Source of the DNA: Streptococcus mitis B6
Lineage (GTDB): Bacteria; Bacillota; Bacilli; Lactobacillales; Streptococcaceae
Assembly: GCF_000027165.1 (NCBI RefSeq)
Contig: NC_013853.1
Location: 620,001 to 684,000, forward strand
Direction: 5' to 3'
DNA: 64,000 nucleotides
Shown: one piece after another, positions 55,451 through 63,775 of the stretch
Layout: each line of letters begins with the position of its first letter
Position numbering within the stretch: position 1 is the first letter of the stretch
Translations under genes and position numbers: made by a program
The notes under the pieces: model-generated
The model's input: the letters and a program-made list of their open reading frames with translations, nothing else
What the model was told of the DNA's origin: nothing
Database searches by the model: none

Positions 55451-55481
55451 ATAGGGGAATAATATTTAAAGGAGTTTGTCT

Positions 55482-56540
55482 ATGAAATTCAAACCAGTTT
55501 TGTTTGCTAGTTTAGCAGTAGTAGCACTAGGAGCTACTACAGTTCTTGATACAGAAGGAAACCTGCCCTTCTCATCACAAATTGTTCATGCAGATTCGAG
55601 TGATATCGTGGGGATTAAAAAACATGATGTGAAAATTACACTAAAACAGCATCCTACATTAGAGAAATTAGATATCACGGCTACGATTGATAGTTTACCT
55701 AGAGGAGTATACAGTAATTCTATTAGTAGTGTTTTTGGTTTTTTTAAAAATGTTAACACTGGTGAACTTCATCAATATATTCTACCAAATATGTCGTTCA
55801 CTTCTTATGAATTGTCAGTTTCAAGAGAGTTTTATTGGAATAATGATAATTTGATATCTTTAGCAGATGGAGATTATTGGATTGTGTATTCTGATACATT
55901 AGAGGATACAGAAGGTGCTCCTCGCTATGAACACCGTTACTACGGACAGTCTGAAATTGTGACAATTAAAGATCATAAAATTATCAGCATCGGTGGACGA
56001 AGACAAGCTACAGCCCAGTCTCAAAGCTCTCAAGCTCAAACACATTCTACTACTAGCAGCACAGCTTCTGGAAAAAATGGCTGGTCAGGCAGCTCTTACT
56101 ACCAAAATGGCAACAAGGTCTATAGCAAGTGGATCTATGATTACCAATATAAGTCTTACTTCTATATCGATGCTGCGGGTAACTATGTTCAAAATGCTTG
56201 GGTGGGCAATTACTACCTCAAATCTGGCGGTTACATGGCACAAAATGAGTGGGTATATGATAAAAACTATGGAGCCTATTACTATTTGACTGGTGAAGGT
56301 AGCTATGCTCGTAGTTCTTGGGTCGGTAACTATTACCTCAAAGCAAATGGTAAAATGGCCAAGAGCGAATGGATTTATGACAGAAATTATAGAGCATACT
56401 ATTACCTAACAGGTGAAGGTAGTTATGCACGTAATGCTTGGATTGGTGATTATTACCTTAAATCTAATGGTAAGATGGCCGTTAGTGAACGAACTCCAGA
56501 TGGCTATCGAGTAGATGGTTCAGGTAAATGGATTCGTTAG
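55482..56540 (+). CDS. choline-binding surface protein
   Basis: 352 residues. A signal peptide (about 1-38, ending VHADSS) is followed by an all-beta N-terminal domain (about 48-175, with DVKITLKQHPTLEKLDITAT) and a Ser/Thr/Gln-rich linker. Next come about seven aromatic-rich choline-binding repeats (e.g. NGWSGSSYYQNG, NAWVGNYYLKSGGYMAQNEW) ending GYRVDGSGKWIR. The repeats attach it to phosphocholine teichoic acid. AAAGGAG lies 7 nt before the ATG. The N-terminal domain matches no enzyme known to me and is shared with the next gene. Confidence 0.92.
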   Translation: MKFKPVLFASLAVVALGATTVLDTEGNLPFSSQIVHADSSDIVGIKKHDVKITLKQHPTLEKLDITATIDSLPRGVYSNSISSVFGFFKNVNTGELHQYILPNMSFTSYELSVSREFYWNNDNLISLADGDYWIVYSDTLEDTEGAPRYEHRYYGQSEIVTIKDHKIISIGGRRQATAQSQSSQAQTHSTTSSTASGKNGWSGSSYYQNGNKVYSKWIYDYQYKSYFYIDAAGNYVQNAWVGNYYLKSGGYMAQNEWVYDKNYGAYYYLTGEGSYARSSWVGNYYLKANGKMAKSEWIYDRNYRAYYYLTGEGSYARNAWIGDYYLKSNGKMAVSERTPDGYRVDGSGKWIR

Positions 56541-56559
56541 TAGGAGATGATGGTAATTT

Positions 56560-57660
56560 ATGATGAAAATGAAAACAGTATTAGTCTCGGCCTTGTCTAT
56601 TTTAGTCGTAGGCTCTACAGCTCTCGTTAACGTTCAGGAAGTAATGGCTGACACTCCTAACATTGCTAAATCCGACTATGATCCTTCTAAAGTTAAGAAT
56701 TTAAAAGTACAGATGAATTTGAGTCAAGATACAAGTTCGGGAAAATTAAAGATTACAGCTAGTATTGATACCTTCCCGGAAGGAATGAATGAGGTTTCTA
56801 TTCCCTTCTTCTTATTTAATGTTAAAACTCAAGTGACTGAAAAGTTCCCTGGATTAGCTGATGCTATTTTTACACCTAGTCAACCAAGCGTGACAAGGGA
56901 ATATGATATGAATCAGGCTAATTTGAATGCTTTTGCGGATGGCGAGTATCGAATTGTTTTGAGAGATTGGAAACAGCCTCCGTATGGTTACTATCGTTAT
57001 TATGGTCACACTGAGATTGTTACCATCCAAGACCATAAAATGGTTGGAACAGGTACTCATATCGATCAGGCAAAAAATGGCTGGTTCGGTAATTCATACT
57101 ATAAAAATGGAGTTAAAGCAAGAAACGAATATATTCGCAGTTCTGATAGAAGAGGAGTATATTATGTAGATTCGGATGGTAACTTGGTTGAAAATAAATG
57201 GTTTGGGAATTTCTACTTTAAACCTGGTGGTTTAATGGCACAGCAAGAGTGGATTTACGATAAAAATTATGGGGCCTGGTACTATATATTAGCTCAATCA
57301 GGATATGTAAAAAACGCTTGGATTGGGAATTACTACCTCAAATCTGATGGTAAAATGGCTCAGAGTGAGTGGATTTATGATAATTACTATAAATCATATT
57401 ACTATTTAACATCAAATGGAAGCTACGCTCGAAACGCTTGGATTGGAAATTACTATCTCAAATCGAATGGTAAAATGGCCAAGAGTGAGTGGATTTATGA
57501 CAGAAATTATGGAGCTTATTATTACTTAACTAGTGAAGGTAGCTATGCCCGCAATACTTGGGTAGGCGATTACTATCTTAAAGCTAACGGTAAGATGGCT
57601 GTTAATGAACGTACACCAGATGGTTACCGTGTAGATGGCTCAGGTAAATGGATTCGCTAG
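56560..57660 (+). CDS. choline-binding surface protein, paralogue
   Basis: 366 residues. Signal peptide (about 1-31, to VMADTP), N-terminal domain about 45-165 related to that of the upstream protein (LKITASIDTFPEGMNEVS, YYRYYGHTEIVTIQDHKM), then choline-binding repeats with the same final ERTPDGYRVDGSGKWIR. It starts 20 bp after its neighbour. Exact ATG among three nearby is uncertain. Tandem duplication followed by divergence is inferred. Confidence 0.92.
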   Translation: MMKMKTVLVSALSILVVGSTALVNVQEVMADTPNIAKSDYDPSKVKNLKVQMNLSQDTSSGKLKITASIDTFPEGMNEVSIPFFLFNVKTQVTEKFPGLADAIFTPSQPSVTREYDMNQANLNAFADGEYRIVLRDWKQPPYGYYRYYGHTEIVTIQDHKMVGTGTHIDQAKNGWFGNSYYKNGVKARNEYIRSSDRRGVYYVDSDGNLVENKWFGNFYFKPGGLMAQQEWIYDKNYGAWYYILAQSGYVKNAWIGNYYLKSDGKMAQSEWIYDNYYKSYYYLTSNGSYARNAWIGNYYLKSNGKMAKSEWIYDRNYGAYYYLTSEGSYARNTWVGDYYLKANGKMAVNERTPDGYRVDGSGKWIR

Positions 57661-58005
57661 TAAGATATTGGTTGAAATAAAAACGAGAGAGCCTAATCTG
57701 TATGAGAAAAGGAATCCTTTTAGGAAAGTATCTTAAAAGGATTTCTCTGTGTTTGAAATAAAACTATGAGTACCAATTTCTGTTATAACCATGCCACTAT
57801 CATCATTCTTGTATTTTTGTAATTTACTTGCTACAATGGATAAAGCAGTGTCTTCAATTACCAACTATGCTATGTTGACTTTCAACATGGTCGTCCTGGT
57901 TTAGGTTATATTGTTTACATTTTTGGATGGGTCTTATTTGGCTATTATTTGGTAGATAAAAAATGGATACAATCAGAAAGGAATCATTGAGAAGATTTGA
58001 AAAAG
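57661..58005 (+). other. spacer with decayed membrane-protein remnant
   Basis: An imperfect hairpin (AATCCTTTTA / TAAAAGGATT, about 57713-57742) may terminate the choline-binding genes. Further on, a frame ending GYIVYIFGWVLFGYYLVDKK... stops at about 57990 with no start, and a second short frame (MDKAVSSITNYAML) lies just upstream in another phase. Together they look like the frameshifted end of a lost membrane gene. Confidence 0.4.
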
Positions 58006-59544
58006 ATGAAAAAGTATTTACGATATAGTATCGTTTTCCTAGTTGCCTTGCTTTTTTTAGGGGCTTGTGGAAAGAAGGAAGAATCCTCTTCAGAGGTAAT
58101 GGATCAGATTGATATTGCGAATTCTCTTGAAACAGACAATTTTGATGAGTGGTATCGTTCTTTTGGAACGATTGAACATTTATCAGGTGAGATGCCCTTA
58201 TTTGGAACCATTGATCTTGGTTATAATGGTCAGGCCATTATTGTAAGAGATGGAAAAGAGATGTTGCATGGCCGTGATCGTGGTGGAATAATGAAAGGTC
58301 AATTTACGATTAAAAAGTATGCAGGGGACACCAAGGTCACGACCATTGATTACGAGCTCGATAAGACCTATGTCGTTGGAAAGTCATACTCTAAAACAAC
58401 AGTCCTACCAGAAGTTGAGGCATCGCTTTCAATATCTCAGGAAGAGATTGACCGCATCGAAACAGACTTTAAAAATCAGTCCTATACTTTCTATGGCTAC
58501 AAGGATCCTAACGGCTATCTCATCTTGACAGATGGTAAAGAAGACAAACCAACAGTCTATCTTTACAAGCTGGAGCAACCCATGGAATTGAAAGTTACTG
58601 CTGAAAAGGCTGCAGTTCGTAAGGAACCTCTCTATGATTCAGAAGTGATTACTGAACTCAGCAAGGATCAAAGAATAACCGCTTCTAATTCAATCGCTGG
58701 GGAGAGAAAAGATCGAGGCCATATTTGGTACCAAATTGATGTAGAAGGTAAAACTGGTTTTATACTGCAAGCGGATATTATCGATCCTAAAACAAATCAT
58801 TACCCTACCAATATGATTGCTACGAGACGTTCATTTAAGGTACCGGAAATCTTGAATGGAAATTTGCATCTAATAGCAGATACCTGGGTTAATGCTGCGG
58901 GTGAAGAAATCACTATCAAACCAGATGGCAGTATGAGTAACGGAGATCGCTTGCAAATAGGATCAGAGAAAGTAGATATAGCTGCACTGATTGTTGGAAG
59001 AACAGAAGAAGGTGTCCTTGTTTATCCAGCTAATACACCAAGTCATTCTCAAGGTGGCCGGTCAGATAGTAGTAAGGATCGGATAGCCTTCTCAAATAGT
59101 CCATTTATTCCAACAGATAAGTTTTTCTACAGAAAATCAGATGGCATAACAACTTTTGATAATACAAGCTCTCAGAATGGTACTAATCAGGAGACGTCTC
59201 AGAGTTCGAGTCGTGAACCTGTAGTTGGTAATCCTTCTGTTCGAAATCCTCAAAAGGATGAAATATCACTAGTAGCAGGTAGTTGGTCAAGGACTGGTTC
59301 AGAACCTAAAAACTGGATTATTCATGATTCTGGCTTAGTCAATAAATATGAACGAATCTTTTTGTCCAAGAACCAAGAAGGAGCAGTTGGAAAGAGATTT
59401 GAGATTGGAAGACGAGCAACAACACCTGTACTCTTTATACCGGCAGGAACGCCTCACGGTGCGTCAGATTCATCCAAAGACCGTCTATTCTTTGAGGAAT
59501 TTGGAAAATCAGATAGAGCTGAAGATTATTACTATCGAGATTAG
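58006..59544 (+). CDS. lipoprotein with SH3 domain and duplicated C-terminal domain
   Basis: 512 residues. Lipobox LFLGAC near residues 18-23 after a basic start. A large N-terminal region (about 40-190) is followed by a bacterial SH3-like domain (about 198-262, TAEKAAVRKEPLYDSEVITEL). Two copies of a roughly 85-residue domain complete it (about 280-370 and 425-512), each with a TW/SW start and SDSSKDR near the end, separated by a Ser/Asn/Gln-rich linker. The repeats may be DUF6287-like. Function unknown. An in-frame TTG upstream is rejected. Confidence 0.88.
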   Translation: MKKYLRYSIVFLVALLFLGACGKKEESSSEVMDQIDIANSLETDNFDEWYRSFGTIEHLSGEMPLFGTIDLGYNGQAIIVRDGKEMLHGRDRGGIMKGQFTIKKYAGDTKVTTIDYELDKTYVVGKSYSKTTVLPEVEASLSISQEEIDRIETDFKNQSYTFYGYKDPNGYLILTDGKEDKPTVYLYKLEQPMELKVTAEKAAVRKEPLYDSEVITELSKDQRITASNSIAGERKDRGHIWYQIDVEGKTGFILQADIIDPKTNHYPTNMIATRRSFKVPEILNGNLHLIADTWVNAAGEEITIKPDGSMSNGDRLQIGSEKVDIAALIVGRTEEGVLVYPANTPSHSQGGRSDSSKDRIAFSNSPFIPTDKFFYRKSDGITTFDNTSSQNGTNQETSQSSSREPVVGNPSVRNPQKDEISLVAGSWSRTGSEPKNWIIHDSGLVNKYERIFLSKNQEGAVGKRFEIGRRATTPVLFIPAGTPHGASDSSKDRLFFEEFGKSDRAEDYYYRD

Positions 59545-59564
59545 AAGATACGTTTAAAAGTAAA

Positions 59565-59597
59565 AGAATGTCGCAAGATTGTGGCGTTCCTTTTTGT
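59565..59597 (+). terminator. terminator after the SH3 lipoprotein
   Basis: GAATGTCGC / GTGGCGTTC with G:U pairs and CTTTTTG. Confidence 0.65.
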
Positions 59598-59671
59598 TTG
59601 TCCAATACTTCACTATATAGCTCTAAAAGAATGAATTAACTAAATCCAAAATCTATCAAACGTTCGCTAAC

Positions 59672-59704
59672 AGTCTATTTTTCAAGAAAAATAGGCTTTT
59701 TTTC
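59672..59704 (+). terminator. second terminator upstream of spxA2
   Basis: AGTCTATTTTTC / GAAAAATAGGCT and a run of seven T or more. Confidence 0.75.
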
Positions 59705-59714
59705 TAAAAATCCC

Positions 59715-59743
59715 TAGTCAAGCGCTTTATTTTTTTGTATAAT
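59715..59743 (+). promoter_or_regulatory. spxA2 operon promoter
   Basis: TAGTCA, 17 bp, TATAAT. Confidence 0.55.
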
Positions 59744-59777
59744 AGAACTAGCAAAGTATAGATAAGAAGAGAAAAGC

Positions 59778-60179
59778 ATGATTACACTATTTCTATCACC
59801 GAGCTGTACATCATGTCGTAAGGCGAAGGCCTGGTTAGAGACACATAAGGTTCCCTTTGTGGAACACAATATTATGACCAGTCCTTTAACAAGAAAAGAA
59901 TTGCAACACATCCTTTCCTTGACCGAAAATGGTACTGATGACATCATTTCAACTCGTTCAAAAATTTTTCAAAAATTGAATATTGATGTAGAGAGTATTT
60001 CGGTATCGGAATTGCTTCATTTGATTGAGCAGTATCCTAGTCTTTTGCGTCGCCCAATTATTATCGATGCTAAACGCATGCAAATCGGTTTTAATGAAGA
60101 TGAGATTCGTGCTTTTCTCCCTCGTAGTTATCGTAAGCAAGAACTAAAAGAAGCAAGAATGAGAGCTGGTATTAGTTAA
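59778..60179 (+). CDS. spxA2: Spx-family transcriptional regulator, SpxA2 type
   Basis: 133 residues, ArsC-like fold. The redox CxxC is C10-T-S-C13, and the [24 protein letters not shown] segment that contacts RNA polymerase alpha is intact. It is closer to streptococcal SpxA2 than SpxA1 by recalled sequence (start [16 protein letters not shown], tail RKQELKEA). It governs oxidative and envelope stress. Stop overlaps the next start (TAATG). Confidence 0.93.
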   Translation: MITLFLSPSCTSCRKAKAWLETHKVPFVEHNIMTSPLTRKELQHILSLTENGTDDIISTRSKIFQKLNIDVESISVSELLHLIEQYPSLLRRPIIIDAKRMQIGFNEDEIRAFLPRSYRKQELKEARMRAGIS

Positions 60180-60457
60180 TGAACAAACAGTATAGTTACC
60201 CACTAGATTTGTCGTGGAGCACTGAAGAACTTGCTTCAGTGCTTTCTTTTTTTAATGATGTTGAAGCTGCCTATGAAGGCAAGGTAGAGGCTCAAAAGTT
60301 ACTGGATTCCTATAAGGGATTCAAGGCGGTCGTGCCAAGCAAGAGTGAAGAGAAACGTTTGGGACGAGAATTTGAAGCAGTTAGTGGCTATTCGCTTTAC
60401 CGAGCAGTTCAGGCTGCCAAGGAAAAAGGGGAAGGAAAGATTTCTCTTGGAAAGTAA
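60179..60457 (+). CDS. UPF0223 family protein
   Basis: 92 residues matching UPF0223 (YktA-like): [21 protein letters not shown] start and [22 protein letters not shown]. Function unknown. It is translationally coupled to spxA2 on one side and overlaps the phosphatase gene by 11 bp on the other. Confidence 0.92.
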   Translation: MNKQYSYPLDLSWSTEELASVLSFFNDVEAAYEGKVEAQKLLDSYKGFKAVVPSKSEEKRLGREFEAVSGYSLYRAVQAAKEKGEGKISLGK

Positions 60458-61220
60458 ATTTGAATTTGCCAAAGAGCTTGTTAAGAAGGCTGGGCAGTAC
60501 ATCCGTGACCACATGCAGGAAGATTTGTGTGTTGAGACCAAGTCCTCTCCAACAGATTTGGTGACCAGACTGGACAAGGAAGTTCAGGAACTCTTGGTTG
60601 GTGAGATTTTGTCCCGTTATCCTGGTGATAAGATTTGTGCTGAAGAAGGTTGTCTGAGAGCTTCGGTTCAAGAGGGCAATGTTTGGGTCATTGATCCGAT
60701 TGATGGTACCAATAATTTTGTCGCCCAGCAGGAAGACTTTGCTGTTATGGTGGCTTATTTTGAAAATGGTCAAGGCCAGTTTGGTCTGATTTATGATGTG
60801 GTCAAGGGGGATTGTTATCACGGTGGTGGAGCCTTTCCAGTTTGTCTAAATGATAAACCCCTAGCTCCCTTTAAAGCAAAACCACTTAGAGCTTTTCTCA
60901 TTGCAGGGAATAGTGGTATGCTGGAAACCAATGAATGGGGTTTGGCTGATTTGAGTCGAGCTGTACTTGGTGTTCGAGTCTATGGGAGTGCGGCCATTAG
61001 TTTTGCCAAGATTTTGTCAGGACGTTTGTTGACCTATGTCACCTATCTGCAACCATGGGATTATGCTGCGGCTAGTATTTTAGGGGAAAGTCTGGGCTAT
61101 CGGGTTGTGACCCTTTCTGGTCAACCGCTTGATTTTCAAACCAGACAACCGGTCATGATGGTGCCTCTTGAGATGCAGGAGGAAATTCAGTCCTATATTT
61201 ACGAAAGGAAAAGAACTTAG
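60447..61220 (+). CDS. suhB: inositol monophosphatase family protein
   Basis: 257 residues, Mg-dependent phosphatase. Metal motifs are AEEG (E66/E67) and DPIDGTNNF (83-91), with QPWDYAAA at the C-terminal side. TTG start [16 protein letters not shown] is selected, since the longer frame runs through UPF0223 and homologues begin here; GGAAGGAAAG lies upstream. The natural substrate in streptococci is unsettled (inositol phosphate, NADP or PAP-like). Confidence 0.92.
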   Translation: MESKFEFAKELVKKAGQYIRDHMQEDLCVETKSSPTDLVTRLDKEVQELLVGEILSRYPGDKICAEEGCLRASVQEGNVWVIDPIDGTNNFVAQQEDFAVMVAYFENGQGQFGLIYDVVKGDCYHGGGAFPVCLNDKPLAPFKAKPLRAFLIAGNSGMLETNEWGLADLSRAVLGVRVYGSAAISFAKILSGRLLTYVTYLQPWDYAAASILGESLGYRVVTLSGQPLDFQTRQPVMMVPLEMQEEIQSYIYERKRT

Positions 61221-62525
61221 ATGCAATTTCCAGAAGGATTTGTTGAAAAATATGAAGAGATACTAGGAGATGAGGCAAGAGATTTTCTTGCCTCTTTTGA
61301 GGAGGAAGCGGTTTCGGCCTTTCGGGTTAATCCTTTAAAAGAAGCGCCAGGTTCCTTTCCTGATGCCATTCCTCAAACCCCTTGGGGCTACTATGGGAAG
61401 GTTTCAGGAAAATCGCCTGAACATGCTACTGGTTTGGTTTATTCGCAAGAGCCTGCTGCTCAGATGGTGGCTCAGGTAGCCCAGCCCAGTCCTGGTATGA
61501 AAGTCTTGGACTTGGCAGCTGCACCGGGTGGAAAATCAACTCAGCTGGCAGCCTATCTAGCAGGGGAGGGTTTTCTTGTTTCCAATGAAATTTCAAGCAA
61601 ACGGGCTAAGATTTTAGTAGAAAACATGGAGCGATTTGGAGCGACAAATGTCGTGGTGACCAATGAATCTGCTGACCGTTTGGCCAAGGTCTTTAAAGGC
61701 TATTTTGACCTGATTGTCCTTGATGCCCCTTGCTCTGGTGAAGGGATGTTTCGTAAGCAACCAGATGCTATGGACTATTGGAGCTTAGATTATCCAAATC
61801 AATGTGCTAGCTTGCAAAGAGAAATTCTGGAAGATGCAGTAACCATGCTAGCTGAAGGTGGTCGCTTGGTTTATTCAACCTGTACCTGGGCACATGAGGA
61901 AAACGAAGAGATTGTCAAGTGGTTGCTGGAAGAGTATGATTTTGACTTGTTGCCAGTAGAGCATATCAATGGAATGGTAGCTGGTATTGACTTGCCAGAA
62001 ACGGCTCGGATGTACCCTCATCAGTTTAAGGGAGAGGGGCAGTTTGTCGCTCATTTACAATTTAAAGGTGAAAATCCAGCCCCAAAATGTAAGGCAAGCA
62101 AGAGCAATCTCAGCCGAGAACAAGTTACTTTGTGGCAGGAATTTGCCCAAAAACACTTGAAGGTCAATCTAAGGGGAATCTTGCAGACTTTTGGTGACCA
62201 ACTTTATCTCTTGCCCGAACTCTTGCCAGATTTAGGAAAACTCAAGATTGCTCGCAATGGACTGCATTTGGGTACTTTTAAGAAGAAACGTTTTGAACCC
62301 AGTTTTGCTCTTGGTCTAGCCTTGAAACCGAGTCAGGTCAAGCAATCGGTTGAAATTGACCAAGAAGGATTTGTGAAGTATGTAGCTGGAGAAACCGTTC
62401 AGCTGGCGGAAAGTCTGCCAAATGGTTGGTACCAAGTTTTGGTTCAAGGCAACGGTTTGGGCTTTGCTAAAGTGACTGGAAATGTTTTGAAAAATTATTT
62501 TCCAAAAGGCCTCAGATTCAAGTGA
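61221..62525 (+). CDS. RsmF/NOL1-type rRNA m5C methyltransferase
   Basis: 434 residues. A SAM-binding core VLDLAAAPGGKSTQLAAYL (about 94-112), catalytic cysteines in DAPCSGEGMF and STCTWAHEENE, and a C-terminal PUA-like region resemble YebU/RsmF. It methylates cytosine C5 in rRNA; the exact position is inferred. ATG follows the suhB stop without gap, and AAAGGA upstream serves as SD. Confidence 0.93.
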   Translation: MQFPEGFVEKYEEILGDEARDFLASFEEEAVSAFRVNPLKEAPGSFPDAIPQTPWGYYGKVSGKSPEHATGLVYSQEPAAQMVAQVAQPSPGMKVLDLAAAPGGKSTQLAAYLAGEGFLVSNEISSKRAKILVENMERFGATNVVVTNESADRLAKVFKGYFDLIVLDAPCSGEGMFRKQPDAMDYWSLDYPNQCASLQREILEDAVTMLAEGGRLVYSTCTWAHEENEEIVKWLLEEYDFDLLPVEHINGMVAGIDLPETARMYPHQFKGEGQFVAHLQFKGENPAPKCKASKSNLSREQVTLWQEFAQKHLKVNLRGILQTFGDQLYLLPELLPDLGKLKIARNGLHLGTFKKKRFEPSFALGLALKPSQVKQSVEIDQEGFVKYVAGETVQLAESLPNGWYQVLVQGNGLGFAKVTGNVLKNYFPKGLRFK

Positions 62526-62531
62526 AAATGC

Positions 62532-62560
62532 TAGTCAAAGTAGCTTGTCTATGTTATAGT
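62532..62560 (+). promoter_or_regulatory. promoter for a 24-codon frame, leaderless type
   Basis: TAGTCA, 17 bp, TATAGT with TGT extension. ATG is 6 nt downstream. Confidence 0.4.
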
Positions 62561-62566
62561 GGAAGT

Positions 62567-62641
62567 ATGGATTTTTTTCAAATTGTCTTTCATTTTAAGT
62601 CAAAATTGGTGGAGATGGGAACTAAGCAAATTTCTAGTTAA
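62567..62641 (+). CDS. possible leaderless 24-residue peptide
   Basis: Starts MDFFQIVFHFKSKLVEMG and ends before a BOX element. It lacks an SD but sits 6 nt behind a -10, the same layout as seven better-supported genes in the window. It could also be the remaining 5' end of a gene cut by the BOX. No homologue recognised. Confidence 0.3.
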   Translation: MDFFQIVFHFKSKLVEMGTKQISS

Positions 62642-62649
62642 ACCAAGCT

Positions 62650-62801
62650 AATACTCTTCGAAAATCTCTTCAAACCGCGTCAACGTCGCCTTGCCGTATA
62701 TATGTGACTGACTTTGTCAGTCTTATCTACAACCTCAAAGCGGTGCTTTGAGCAACCTGCGGCTAGTTTCCTAGTTTGCTCTTTGATTTTCATTGAGTAT
62801 A
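62650..62801 (-). repeat. BOX element with one boxB
   Basis: 152 bp, minus-strand A-B-C. Only this copy has TGTGACTGACTTTGTCAG at the B-C junction. Confidence 0.9.
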
Positions 62802-62896
62802 AGAACTTTAGTTGGCTCCTAATTTTCAAAAGAAAAACATAAATAAATAGTTGAAAAAATTCACAGCATTCACCATTATTTTCAAGGAGAAAAACA

Positions 62897-63775
62897 GTGA
62901 AAAAAAGGAAAAAACTCGCTCTATCCCTTGCAGCTCTTTTGCTGGCAGGTTCTTTGGCGGGATGTGCTAGCTGGATTGACCGTGGAGAATCCATGACAGC
63001 TGTTGGCTCAACGGCTCTTCAGCCCTTGGTCGAAGCAGCAGCAGATGAATTTGGCTCTATGCACGTTGGAAAAACAGTTAATGTCCAAGGTGGTGGATCT
63101 GGTACAGGTCTGTCTCAGGTTCAGTCTGGAGCCGTTGATGTAGGAAATTCAGATGTATTTGCCGAGGAAAAAGACGGTATCAACGCATCCGCTCTAGTGG
63201 ACCATAAGGTAGCCGTAGCGGGCTTGGCAGTGATTGTGAACAAGGAAGTTGATGTTGAAAATCTGACAACTGAACAACTCCGTAGTATCTTCACAGGTCA
63301 AGTGACCAACTGGAAAGAAGTCGGTGGGAAGGATTTAGCCATCTCTATTATCAACCGTGCAGCAAGTTCTGGTTCGCGTGCAACCTTTGATAGTGTTATC
63401 ATGGATGGTCAATCTGCCGTGCAGAGTCAAGAACAGGATTCAAATGGAATGGTCAAAAACATTGTTTCCCAGACACCAGGAGCCATTTCTTACCTAGCCT
63501 TTGCCTATGTGGATGACTCAGTTAAGCGCATGAAGTTGAATGGCTATGAGCCGATTGCAGAAAATGTTACGACCAATAACTGGCCTTTGTGGTCTTATGA
63601 ACACATGTACACCCTAGGCCAACCAAATGAATTGGTGGCAGAATTCCTCAACTTTGTCCTCTCAGATGAAGCGCAAAGTGGAATCGTTAAGGGAATGGGC
63701 TATATTTCTATCAAGGAAATGAAGGTTGAAAAAGATGCTGTTGGAACGGTGACAGCACTAGAAGGGAGTCACTAA
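62897..63775 (+). CDS. pstS: phosphate ABC transporter substrate-binding lipoprotein
   Basis: 292 residues, GTG start with AAGGAG 7 nt upstream. Lipobox LAGCASW places the lipidated cysteine at residue 23. Phosphate-contact loops are visible: [19 protein letters not shown] and [11 protein letters not shown]. It captures inorganic phosphate outside the membrane and passes it to PstCAB. Its stop overlaps pstC (TAATG). Repeated TTCAC upstream (62861-62875) could be a Pho-type site. Confidence 0.96.
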   Translation: MKKRKKLALSLAALLLAGSLAGCASWIDRGESMTAVGSTALQPLVEAAADEFGSMHVGKTVNVQGGGSGTGLSQVQSGAVDVGNSDVFAEEKDGINASALVDHKVAVAGLAVIVNKEVDVENLTTEQLRSIFTGQVTNWKEVGGKDLAISIINRAASSGSRATFDSVIMDGQSAVQSQEQDSNGMVKNIVSQTPGAISYLAFAYVDDSVKRMKLNGYEPIAENVTTNNWPLWSYEHMYTLGQPNELVAEFLNFVLSDEAQSGIVKGMGYISIKEMKVEKDAVGTVTALEGSH

